The notes: generated by a model from the sequence alone, not told the origin. 64,000 nt of DNA from Blastocystis sp. Blastoise (GCA_039096225.1 JBBPEB010000025.1:62001-126000); one strand, 5' to 3'. Positions 26,281 through 57,303 are shown, counted from the first letter of the stretch. Made by a program: numbers and translations.

Positions 26281-27909
26281 ATGCAAAGTTGTATCTTAGG
26301 AATGCCAAGTCCTGGTACTTTTGGTATGAATTTAATTTCAACTGGAAAAGAATATAGGCGATATAATACACAACCATTACATAAAATGGATCAATATAAT
26401 CCAATATTTCATGAAATAGGTCCAAATTCATCTATGCCTGTGTCTACTTTAGAAAGTAAAGAAATACATGATGGCAAAGAAGATGATTATGTAGATCGTT
26501 CTAAAACATTTGGTAAAGATGCTGTTCCACAAGGAAATGGTGCTTTAATTCGTGCTAGAGCAGCAGGTAAAGGTGTAATGAAAGCAGCTGGTCCAGAAGA
26601 AGATAAAATAGATGGTGAAGATCGTCAATATAAAGTATTAAATCCATGTAAACCAAGACGTAAATCTGGTAGAGGAATTATTCCAAATAAATCAGAAATC
26701 AATAAATTAGAGAATAATCAAGGTTCTGGTATTGGTGATGCAATTAAAAATAAAGTAAAAGATATGTATCAACGAAATGTATTAGATATAAGAGATGCTA
26801 TTGTAGATAAAAAAGCTAATAGAAAAGCTCGTGATGCATTAGCTATTTTAGCTCAATATGTTGGTGATGGTCATCATGATCTTGATGATGAATTCAAAAG
26901 ATTCTATGAACATAAAATAAAACGTGGTGGAAAGATTCCTATATCTGTTGCTTCAGCAATTATGAATGCAATTAAAAATAAGAAAATGATTAAGAATCCA
27001 AAATTAAGAAGAATGTTAAGACCTTCAATTATACCAAAATATATAGATTTAGATTCAGCTCAAAGTGGTGATGGTATATTAAGAGTTAAAAGAGGTGGTG
27101 GATTCTGGGATGGAGTTATGAACTATGCACCAGCTCTTTTAGGTGTAGTTGATAAAGGTATGGATTCTTTTGCTAAAGGTAGAAAAGCTTATTATGATAC
27201 ACATTTGGCACAACAGTCAAGTGAATTAAATGATATGGAATTTGAAATGGAAAAATTAAAACGTCAACAAGCATTAAATGAAATGAAAAAACAAATAGGT
27301 TCAGGAAATACTATAAATAAGATGTTTGAAGGATATTATGATGTAGCTGATGAAATGCAAGATGCTATTGATGAAGATGATAGATTACATCCACAACCCG
27401 TTGTTCAACCTCCACCACCTCCACAACAACAAGTTGCTAGACATCCTCAACCTCAACCTCCTCAACCTTATAAACCAATGTCTCGTGATGAACAAAGTTA
27501 TCCTTATAAGATTTATGGTTTCCCTCAAAATGATAAAGAGAAAGTCGATAGAAAATGGAAAGAAGATGAAAGGGATAAACGAATAGCTGCAAGAAGAGCT
27601 AAACGTAGAGGTTATGGTGGTCGAGTTAAATTAAGTAAAGAAGAATTCTTAGAACGAATGAGAAGAGGAAAAGAAGCTAAAAAGAAAAAAGGTGGTGATT
27701 TACCTCCATTAGTAACAGCTTATACAGATTTTGTAATACCTGCACAAGTAGCTCAAAGGAAACGTAAAGTAGCTAAGAATGATTTAAAACAATTACAAAT
27801 TATAAAACAGAAGATGGATAATAATGAAATATTAGATAGAGGTGAGCAAATGTTTTGGAAAGAAAAGAAGTATATGTTATCAAAAAACTCAGGGGAGGGG
27901 ATCTGGTAA
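26281..27909 (+). CDS. Basic virion precursor protein with multiple protease sites, 542 aa
   Basis: Likely a major internal structural precursor. The N terminus (TGKEYRRY at 21-28, IGPNS at 46-50) is shared with the 496-aa protein at the other end of the element. Candidate maturation sites of the xGxG type occur at about 85-87, 96-98, 129-132 (SGRG-I), 148-150 (GSG-I), 262-265 (SGDG-I), 339-342 (IGSG-N) and just before the stop (SGEG-I). Basic segments lie between many of them, and a proline/glutamine-rich linker spans about 373-400. The last codons contain the heptamer A_AAA_AAC (27882-27888). A -1 slip there continues into the protease frame, so two products are expected: this 542-aa form and a longer form ending in the protease. 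Confidence 0.85.
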   Translation: MQSCILGMPSPGTFGMNLISTGKEYRRYNTQPLHKMDQYNPIFHEIGPNSSMPVSTLESKEIHDGKEDDYVDRSKTFGKDAVPQGNGALIRARAAGKGVMKAAGPEEDKIDGEDRQYKVLNPCKPRRKSGRGIIPNKSEINKLENNQGSGIGDAIKNKVKDMYQRNVLDIRDAIVDKKANRKARDALAILAQYVGDGHHDLDDEFKRFYEHKIKRGGKIPISVASAIMNAIKNKKMIKNPKLRRMLRPSIIPKYIDLDSAQSGDGILRVKRGGGFWDGVMNYAPALLGVVDKGMDSFAKGRKAYYDTHLAQQSSELNDMEFEMEKLKRQQALNEMKKQIGSGNTINKMFEGYYDVADEMQDAIDEDDRLHPQPVVQPPPPPQQQVARHPQPQPPQPYKPMSRDEQSYPYKIYGFPQNDKEKVDRKWKEDERDKRIAARRAKRRGYGGRVKLSKEEFLERMRRGKEAKKKKGGDLPPLVTAYTDFVIPAQVAQRKRKVAKNDLKQLQIIKQKMDNNEILDRGEQMFWKEKKYMLSKNSGEGIW

Positions 27910-28475
27910 AGAGTAAAGATGAAAAACTTATTCAAAATTCAATGAATTGTGATAATCCTATTATATCTGATAAAACTCGTCATGTTACTCCTAGATCCCC
28001 TGATAATTTCAAACAAACTCTATCTCAATATTGTAATATACCCAATTCTTTAATATCTCAATTATATAATTATGCTTATTTAAATAAACCTACCTCTTCT
28101 GTTGCTTGTGATCGTGCTGAAAATGTTATGAAACAATTAAATAAAACGAATTCTCAATCTTATAATTATTATAATAGTTATGATGATTTTGAACAAAATA
28201 TAGATCAAGATCAAACTAAATTTAATATGATCTTCCATGAAAGTCCTAGTGATCCTTATAATGGTCATTTTGAAGCTGTTATTTATAATGGTAATAAAAA
28301 TATAGAACACTATTCATCATTAGGAAATAAACCTACTTTTTCAAAATCATTTATTCAAAATCATAATATTCAATATAATCCTATTCAACACCAAAAAACT
28401 ACAAGTAATGCAAATGGTTGCTTTTATTATTCTTTACTTTATTTACTTTCTAATGGAAATCTTATGCCTTGTTAA
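27846..28475 (+). CDS. Adenain-like cysteine protease frame, probably made by -1 frameshift
   Basis: This maturation protease would cleave the virion precursors. The frame is open from 27846 with no ATG before 27942. A separate protein from that ATG would be 177 aa, with His109 (NGHFEAV), a Gln near 149-151, and nucleophile Cys160 in NANGCFYY, in the His...Gln...Cys order of adenain/Ulp1-like proteases. The usual acidic residue after His is not obvious (IEHYSSLG replaces the common YDS). The frame overlaps the 542-aa gene by 64 bases in the -1 register across a slippery heptamer, and the first shifted residues are KKLRGGDL, which includes an adenain consensus site LRGG-D. No gene-end motif lies between the two frames. 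Expression as a C-terminal extension followed by self-release fits best. Confidence 0.82.
   Translation, partial: ANVLERKEVYVIKKLRGGDLVKSKDEKLIQNSMNCDNPIISDKTRHVTPRSPDNFKQTLSQYCNIPNSLISQLYNYAYLNKPTSSVACDRAENVMKQLNKTNSQSYNYYNSYDDFEQNIDQDQTKFNMIFHESPSDPYNGHFEAVIYNGNKNIEHYSSLGNKPTFSKSFIQNHNIQYNPIQHQKTTSNANGCFYYSLLYLLSNGNLMPC
27882..28001 (+). promoter_or_regulatory. -1 ribosomal frameshift signal: slippery heptamer plus stem
   Basis: The heptamer AAAAAAC (27882-27888) sits in the exact register X_XXY_YYZ relative to the 542-aa frame. After a 7-nt spacer (27889-27895), AGGGGATCTGG (27896-27906) can pair with CTAGATCCCCT (27991-28001): 11 pairs with one G-U and a loop of 84 nt that could also take part in a pseudoknot. 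An alternative pairing of TCAGGGGA with TCCCCTGA competes. The GC-rich stem stands out in AT-rich coding DNA. Activity is inferred. Confidence 0.7.
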
Positions 28476-28477
28476 AA

Positions 28478-28500
28478 CCTTCTAGAATATTCTAGAATCT
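28478..28500 (+). promoter_or_regulatory. Short heat-shock element 6
   Basis: CTTCT-AGAAT-ATTCT-AGAAT follows the protease stop and precedes the small membrane-protein gene by about 65 bases. Confidence 0.6.
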
Positions 28501-28534
28501 CTAATTTATTATATTAATATTTTGTATAATTAAT

Positions 28535-28544
28535 TTGTTTTGTT
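28535..28544 (+). terminator. 3'-end motif TTGTTTTGTT
   Basis: Sense-oriented copy 60 bases past the protease stop. It serves both overlapping frames, since none lies after the 542-aa stop. Confidence 0.45.
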
Positions 28545-28561
28545 TAATATTTAATACTATA

Positions 28562-28717
28562 ATGACAAAGAAACGATTTGGCAATTACTACTTAGATCGT
28601 AGTGCAGAAATTTTAGAGAATGTAAATGAAATACTGTCAGTTATTGAAATTGTTCTTATTATTATATATATTTTACTTTACTTTTATATGTCCAAGAAAC
28701 ATTCTAGAACATTCTAG
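28562..28717 (+). CDS. Small single-pass membrane protein, 51 aa
   Basis: From ATG 28562, a basic N-terminal segment (TKKRFGNYY) and a short polar helix lead into one hydrophobic segment of about 20 residues (about 24-44), ending with a basic tail. An earlier in-frame TTG at 28535 lies inside a gene-end motif and is rejected. Heat-shock elements flank the gene, and the downstream array overlaps its last codons. Small membrane proteins of this size are common near virion genes, but no family is recognised. Confidence 0.6.
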   Translation: MTKKRFGNYYLDRSAEILENVNEILSVIEIVLIIIYILLYFYMSKKHSRTF

Positions 28718-28726
28718 AACATTCAT
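28694..28726 (+). promoter_or_regulatory. Heat-shock-element array 7
   Basis: ATTCT-AGAAC-ATTCT-AGAAC-ATTCA, with a preceding GAA out of register, lies across the stop of the membrane protein gene and about 95 bases before ATG 28820. Confidence 0.65.
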
Positions 28727-28787
28727 TTTGAACTGGCTCTATTTGTAGAATCTTTAATTTATTATATTAGTATTTTATATAATTAAT

Positions 28788-28797
28788 TTGTTTTGTT
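28788..28797 (+). terminator. 3'-end motif TTGTTTTGTT
   Basis: Sense-oriented copy 70 bases past the stop of the 51-aa membrane protein gene. Confidence 0.45.
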
Positions 28798-28819
28798 TAA
28801 TCATTGGTTAATTTAAATA

Positions 28820-29194
28820 ATGAACAAGAAATATCTTAGTTATTCTTATTTTTGTCGTGTGATGAAGAATCTAAAAGAAGAAGGAATTAAATCTAAAAAG
28901 AATGAAATAGCGAATCTATTAGAACAATTTTTAAATAACAATAACAACAAAAATCTTAGTGATTTACAACTAAGTTATTGTAGAAATATGCTACTTTATA
29001 TAGATGATCCTGTGATTCATCAACGTCTTGAAATGCTATTGGATAAACAATATATGAAGAATGAGAATCAATATCAAGATGATAAGAATCTTATTCAACC
29101 CAATAATATGTTTATGCCTACTATGAAAAGTAATCAACAACAAAATCAATATCAAAATAATAATAATACTCTATCTTTCTTACCTTTTAATTAA
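28820..29194 (+). CDS. Asn/Gln-rich small protein, 124 aa
   Basis: The first 80 residues are helical and basic, interrupted by an asparagine run near 40-44. The rest is a Gln/Asn-rich, probably disordered tail. No metal-binding or membrane segment is visible. It follows a heat-shock-element array and ends 24 bases before TTGTTTAGTT (29218-29227), so it has the marks of an expressed early gene. It converges with the recombinase gene. The family is not recognised. Confidence 0.65.
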   Translation: MNKKYLSYSYFCRVMKNLKEEGIKSKKNEIANLLEQFLNNNNNKNLSDLQLSYCRNMLLYIDDPVIHQRLEMLLDKQYMKNENQYQDDKNLIQPNNMFMPTMKSNQQQNQYQNNNNTLSFLPFN

Positions 29195-29217
29195 TTTTTA
29201 TATCCTTTTATTACTAG

Positions 29218-29251
29218 TTGTTTAGTTATATTCAAATTTAAAACAAAACAA
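29218..29251. terminator. Paired 3'-end motifs between convergent genes
   Basis: TTGTTTAGTT in plus orientation (29218-29227) belongs to the 124-aa gene. AACAAAACAA (29242-29251), TTGTTTTGTT on the minus strand, belongs to the recombinase gene. The layout repeats that at 6723-6743. Confidence 0.55.
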
Positions 29252-29267
29252 GCATGAAAACATAAAA

Positions 29268-30203
29268 TTATTCAATTAATTTTTTAAATAAATTATTATT
29301 TTCTAAAGATACATAAGAATTAATATGTGTATAATCATTATGACATAAAGCAGAAGCAGAATTTTCTATATCTTGGAATGTATTGGTTGTAGTTGTAGCA
29401 TATAATTTTCTTAATGCATTAATGGTCAATTTTGGATGGATTTGTTTTAAATGCTTATTCACAAACCAATCAAATGCTTTAGTAGTAAATCCAGTTCGTA
29501 CAGAAGATTCAAATATAAATTTACGATTTGGATTTCTTTTTAAGAGTAATTCTAGATCTTCAATCAATTCTTTTGGTGCATCTAATTGAATTGTAGAGTA
29601 TTTACCAGCAGTTTTATAATCATTTAATAGAATAGAACCAGTATGTTTCTCTTTATCATAAACAATATAATTCTTATGAATAGCTGGATCAATAGTATCT
29701 TCTGGAGTTAGAATGAATAATTGAGCATAATCAGCACGAGCAGGAGGAAGATAGGAGTAAAAATCTAATATTAATCGTAATGGATTATAATTTTCTAATT
29801 TATCGTGATATTCATGTAAATATGGAGTCGTAATACCATCTTTAATAAGATCTTGAATTAAAGTACGTTTCTTATTATCCAGATATTTTTCATACATTGC
29901 ATTAATAATCACATAAAATTCACACCATTTATTTAAAATACCTTCTTTATTTAATGAAGAAACATTACGTATAATAAATAATATCAATTCACATAACGAT
30001 TTCATTGGACTAATTTTGATTTTACGTTCATTTACCATATAATCCATGAATGAATAAGGATTCTTTAAGAATTCTGAGAACTTTTTAAATGGTAATGGGA
30101 AAATATATAAATTGAAATAATTGGTTAAACGTTTTTTCCAAATATCAGAATAATTTGAATTTTGTATAACCAAAAGATACTTGTCATAATTTGTATTTTT
30201 CAT
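29268..30203 (-). CDS. Tyrosine recombinase (integrase), 311 aa
   Basis: The likely integrase and excisionase of the element. Catalytic residues can be placed: R156 in LPPARADY, Lys197 in NDYKTAG, R265 in INALRKLYATT (Asn replaces the first His of the HxxR box), H288 in ALCHND and nucleophile Tyr297 in INSYV. Length and motif spacing are those of a compact integrase. The 'PPARADY' style recalls recombinases of eukaryotic mobile elements and protist viruses. It is transcribed inward from the right inverted repeat, whose heat-shock-element array lies 90-150 bases upstream, so integration or excision may be stress-linked. It is paralogous in motif layout to the 598-aa protein. Confidence 0.9.
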   Translation of the reverse strand: MKNTNYDKYLLVIQNSNYSDIWKKRLTNYFNLYIFPLPFKKFSEFLKNPYSFMDYMVNERKIKISPMKSLCELILFIIRNVSSLNKEGILNKWCEFYVIINAMYEKYLDNKKRTLIQDLIKDGITTPYLHEYHDKLENYNPLRLILDFYSYLPPARADYAQLFILTPEDTIDPAIHKNYIVYDKEKHTGSILLNDYKTAGKYSTIQLDAPKELIEDLELLLKRNPNRKFIFESSVRTGFTTKAFDWFVNKHLKQIHPKLTINALRKLYATTTTNTFQDIENSASALCHNDYTHINSYVSLENNNLFKKLIE

Positions 30204-30289
30204 TGTTTTTCTTAAGTAGAATCTTTAAAACTTCTATTTTCAAAAGAATAATACATAAGAAAATCAAAATAAAATATCTAAGATTCTCA

Positions 30290-30341
30290 TGTTCTCGAAT
30301 GTTCTAGAAGTTTCGAGAATGTTCTAGAATGTTCTAGAAAA
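30290..30341 (-). promoter_or_regulatory. Heat-shock-element array 8, at the edge of the right inverted repeat
   Basis: About ten alternating pentamers (GTTCT-CGAAT-GTTCT-AGAAG-TTTCG-AGAAT and onward). The right-hand part is the inverted-repeat copy of array 1. The left-hand part is unique to this side, so the recombinase gene has a longer array than the acidic gene. Confidence 0.75.
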
Positions 30342-31065
30342 TTTATATTTTTCCATATCGGTCGCTCATGTTTCCAAAAGTCTCTCGTTATAATCGTGGT
30401 GGTGGGTACATCTTTTTACAAGACCACACCACCACCAGCTTTTCTTTCACCCACTATAAATACATACCTTGATCACTTTACTCTTTTTATATAAATTTTT
30501 TTATGATTATCATGACTTTTTATATTATTTATTGATCACTATACATACATTTTTATTTTTATATATTCCCGTGATTATTTTTATTATTTCTTTTTAGATA
30601 GAACCATCCATTTCATCTTTTCTCTATATAAAGGGAGGGTCGGGGTGTGTGTTTATTTAGCACATTCTGTGCTTCTTTTCGTATTTCTTTCTGTATTCCC
30701 GTGATTATTTTACTCACTTTACCAACGATGGAGTCATTTTCCATGAATATTCTCTGTAAAGGGGAGGGTTGGACTGTGTATTTTATTTCTTTTATGATTA
30801 CTATGAGTTTCTCCTTGATCACTTTACGTTTCACGTTGGAATCGGAACACAAATAAATTAAAAATAAATAAACATGGGAAAAAATAAATACACACACACA
30901 CTACCCTACACTCCCATGGTTATTTTACTTCAGAAATGTTATTAATTCTTCCGTCGAGAACAAAAAGGGGGGATGTCTTCCCCGCTTATGGCTGCGCGCG
31001 TCGCGCAGACTCTATGCGGGGTTTGCATACCCCCTTCTGCAGTTCGAAGAACGGAAGAATTATTA
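30302..31065. repeat. Right terminal inverted repeat, 764 bp
   Basis: Exact-looking reverse complement of 5730-6493. The TATA-like CTATATAAAG (30624-30633) points outward, toward the hAT fragment. Confidence 0.95.
30943..31062. repeat. Terminal nested palindrome (hairpin-forming tip), right
   Basis: Mirror copy of 5733-5852 with the same nested arms (outer 12 bp, G/C-run arm, CCCCGC arm, CTGCGCG arm). Confidence 0.8.
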
Positions 31066-31524
31066 ATTTGTCAGAAACTTTTTATTGATACATTTTATGA
31101 AGTCTTTAATGGAAGGTTAGAAAGAAATTATTGTATGGAGATGACAACTATAATGACTTGTATAAAGTCTTCTGTGACACGATTATGGTCTATTACGTCC
31201 CTAGCTAATTATGTGAAAGAAAAATTTCCTGAATCATTTGAAATTTATAAAGAAACTATTAATCTATGTTTAACTATTAACCCTACAAGCATCAAGAGTG
31301 AAACTTCTTTCAGTATGCTTAGAAGAGTAAAAGATTGCTTTCAAACTCGTATGAAAGGTGCACTTCTGCAATCATATATGACTTGTACATGCAATAAAGA
31401 CCTACTATCATCAATAGAATCATCTACAGTCGTCGAAAAATATATGAAACAACTAAATTTACCTTCTTTAAGTAATTCAATTATCAATAAAGTGTTGAAG
31501 ACTGAGATTATTTACAATTCGTAG
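31066..31524 (+). pseudogene. hAT transposase, C-terminal dimerisation segment
   Basis: This is the separated 3' end of the gene that starts at 1631. SETSFSMLRRVKDCFQTRMK matches the hATC block that contains the third catalytic acid (Glu of SET, where other hAT proteins have AERxFS) and the dimerisation surface. The reading phase at 31066 agrees with the phase left at 5729 if two shared bases at the junction are counted once, so the target gene was intact in frame when the element arrived. An in-frame ATG at 30973 within the viral repeat makes a chimeric 183-codon frame here. The stop is TAG 31522-31524. Confidence 0.85.
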
Positions 31525-34503
31525 CTCTCGAATATAATCAACAGCTTTTAAATTAGATATATTCTTATTATTGCGTATTTGATAAGTTATTACTATATGT
31601 ATGCATTTTTTTACAATTGTTTTATAAGCTGATTATAAAGTTTTTTATTAAATTATTTCTACTTATTATTTTTAATTTTTTTATCATATCTAATTGTTAT
31701 AATATTAAAATGATCATTTTAAATTAATATAACTATGCTTACTTGGAATAAAACTTGAAAGAACTCATTATCGAGTTATTTTTTTAAGTATACACTATTC
31801 ATTATTACAAATTATTCAGTAATTGATAAGCCATTTTTTATGTTGAATTATTAAAGAAACTAAGTGTCACCGAACATGCTAAAAGAAAAAAATCAACTCA
31901 ATAACTGAATAAAATAGCTCATATTCAATTTCAATATTCTAATACTAATAACCAATTTAAATATGTTTTCTTAAATTAAGAAATAATTTGTAGCGTAGAT
32001 ATCTTAAAACGATATAAATCATAACATATTAATTCTTATCATGAATTTACACAGGGAAGAACAAATACTACTATATATATATGACGACAGTAAATACAAT
32101 GAAAGTAATAAAGTAACATAATTAAAGATTTACAACATATATATATATATATATATAGTGTGAACACATTAATATTGTGTATATAAATATAAAAGTAGTT
32201 TAAATTTAAAAGAATATATATATGTATGTGATAGATAAGAGCAAAATAATTAAATATATATATATATATATATATGATCATTAAACCAGGAGTTGAACCT
32301 GGAATAATCTATTGTGATTATCATCCACCAAATTGAGTTTAATGAAAGAAATGAATACTATTATTAATAGAATTAGATTATAGATTATTAATAAATTAAG
32401 TATAATCAGTATGCTCGACATAATATATGTTTTTCATATATATTTAATTAAAAATAAAACAGACTTTTAAGAAATAATAATAATAATTGAAATAATAATA
32501 AATTCTACATAAACCTGCCAGCAACACTAACTCAAAATAATCTCAATTAAATCTATAATAATAAAAATAAGTATATATAAATGTAATATAGACAAAAACA
32601 ATGATTATAAATTAAAAAAAGAAAAAAAGAATAGATTAAGCAGACTATTCCAAGATAAAATACTATTATATCTATGATTATGGTAAACATTCTAAATATC
32701 GCGTAAATAGAAATATATAATTATGTTAGAGCTGATAAGAATTTAAAGAAATACAGTATAAACATAGAAGTAACTGAATGAGAGAAATAGAATTATTAGA
32801 CATGTTTTTAATAAATATATAAATAGAAAAAAAAATTAATATTTAGACAAATAGATAAAAGAAATAAATGAAAAGTTATGAATAGAGCATAATGTAAGCA
32901 CATTGATAATAACAACAAACAACAAAAAATACGAAAAATAAAACATTAAAAGATAATACATATATACTTTAACAATATGAAAATATAAGAAACACAGTAC
33001 TCAATTCTTGGTAATCCCACTAAGCAAGTTTCAAAAGCACGTCTTTGTCAAAAGCTGAATAATGGAAGAACAGTACATCCGTTGAATAAGGACTGATTCA
33101 TAGTGTGATCAAAGTTTAAGTAGACAATTCATCAATGTCATCGATAATTTAAAAGCATTATATAGTAAACAGTGTATATTATAAATACATTTTTTTAGTG
33201 AATTATTGTTTTATTAAACAGAAGCTGGAAGTTTTCTTATTTGATGTGCTTGATTGCATTAAATTACCGTAATTTAAAACATAATCAAAGGAAAAAAAAG
33301 AAAAAAATCATAATTTAGATCCTTGAAAAAAACAATCATTTCAGACTATTATTTTATGTTATGTTCTTATTATCTTTGACAGGTAGCCTCTAATACGCTT
33401 ATTTGAATTGTGGGATCAATTAAAAATTAAATAGTGTTGACTATTTGTTGTATCGTATTCAAGAAACTAGTTTTTTGTTGTGAGATATCATTGTATCATG
33501 TTGTTTACAAGTAGTAGATGCTATGAAACTATACCAACGATTAAGGGTTGATTATTAAGTGTTTTTCTTTCTAATTAGCAATGTAATGCTACTTATACAT
33601 GTAAATGTGTGATCTCAATTAAATATCTTTCTTATTTCAATATATAATTGTAGTAGTGTTGTGTATTACATAAAGTCAAAATATCGTCTATTACTCCTTT
33701 TTTAAATTTTCAGACATATTAAGCATGGATTAAAAAGTGTCACCTAAAAGTCGTGGCAATTGTCACAAAAGTCAGGGAAGACATTGAACACTTCAAAATA
33801 GCAAAAAAACAATAAAATCATTAACAATTTATTTTCAAGACTTTTTGAATTCATATTTTTTTACTTACAACTCTATATTCTGATAGAAATAATTTTTATT
33901 AGTCTTTATATATTAGCATTCGATCTAGATACAAAAATGCTTTATATTCAAATAAAATGTTTACACAATTTCAAAATTTATGATTTGAATTTGTTTTATT
34001 TATTCTTGCATACATTCTAAGATAATGTATACTCATAGGATATTTTTATAATTGTTAAATAGAGGAATTGAATCCACTCGGTGTTCACTTTGTTTGTTAA
34101 CACATATTTTAATTGTCATCCATATACTTTTCATTATATAAATATATATATTATGGCTGGAAAATTTATTATGTCCCAATATACAAGGAAATCTCATAAT
34201 TGAAAAGACCACAAAACTCTTCTTAGCTCTTCTTTTTATTTACTTAAACAACTATCTATCTGATAAATATCAAAAAATATAAAAACAAATAAAACTTCGT
34301 CTTTAGAAATCTAAAAATTCGTTTGACGAAAAAGAATCAAAATTAAAAATAATTATGACTCATTATCGATGAGAGAACCATGAATATATAAAAAAACATT
34401 AATTCTGTTCCAAAAAAAACGAAGATTTTCTTTTATTATACTACGATGAACTATGTGAGATTCTGTCAATTAATATTTAATTTAGAGAATAAATTATACT
34501 GCA
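31525..34503. other. Non-coding AT-rich region right of the hAT gene
   Basis: No supported coding sequence in about 3 kb. It contains AT dinucleotide runs (near 32139-32157 and 32258-32275), a tRNA-like sequence, and TGTCAC words (31866, 33737, 33764) that mirror those at the left edge of the window and may belong to the hAT right end. Homopurine and poly-A patches occur near 33290-33310. Confidence 0.5.
32278..32344 (-). tRNA. tRNA-like sequence, short and degenerate (perhaps organellar type)
   Basis: On the minus strand the acceptor arms CATTAAA and TTTAATG pair perfectly over 7 bp. The T arm is canonical, CCAGG-TTCAACT-CCTGG. A three-pair D stem (TCA/TGA) encloses GGTGG, and TAATC/GATTA forms the anticodon stem. 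The anticodon loop has only six bases and the variable loop about two, so the molecule is 67 nt including the discriminator. It may be a mitochondrial-type tRNA moved to the nucleus or a decayed tRNA. No anticodon is assigned. Confidence 0.4.

Positions 34504-57303
<22,800 letters not shown>

Larger units (their letters stand above)
5730..31065. mobile_element. 25.3-kb polinton-like / virophage-type provirus
   Basis: This is an integrated double-stranded DNA virus bounded by 764-bp inverted repeats. It carries the morphogenesis set expected of this lineage: jelly-roll capsid candidates, a penton-like protein, an A32-like ATPase and an adenain-like protease. It also has a primase-SF3 helicase and two tyrosine recombinases. 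I see no polymerase B and no rve integrase, so replication must borrow a polymerase and integration is probably by tyrosine recombinase. No target duplication longer than an ambiguous TA is visible, which agrees with tyrosine recombination rather than DDE integration. None of the recognised element genes shows the GTATAT-type introns of the host genes. Size and gene set fit polinton-like viruses and virophages; the precise group needs capsid phylogeny. Confidence 0.92.

Noticed and set aside
27855-27941. Starting the protease at 27855
   Set aside because: The codon there is TTG. Either frameshifting or ATG 27942 explains expression better.
6700-29260. TTGTTTTGTT as a promoter element
   Set aside because: It is missing from both divergent gaps, present at convergent gene ends on both strands, and in one case touches the next start codon.
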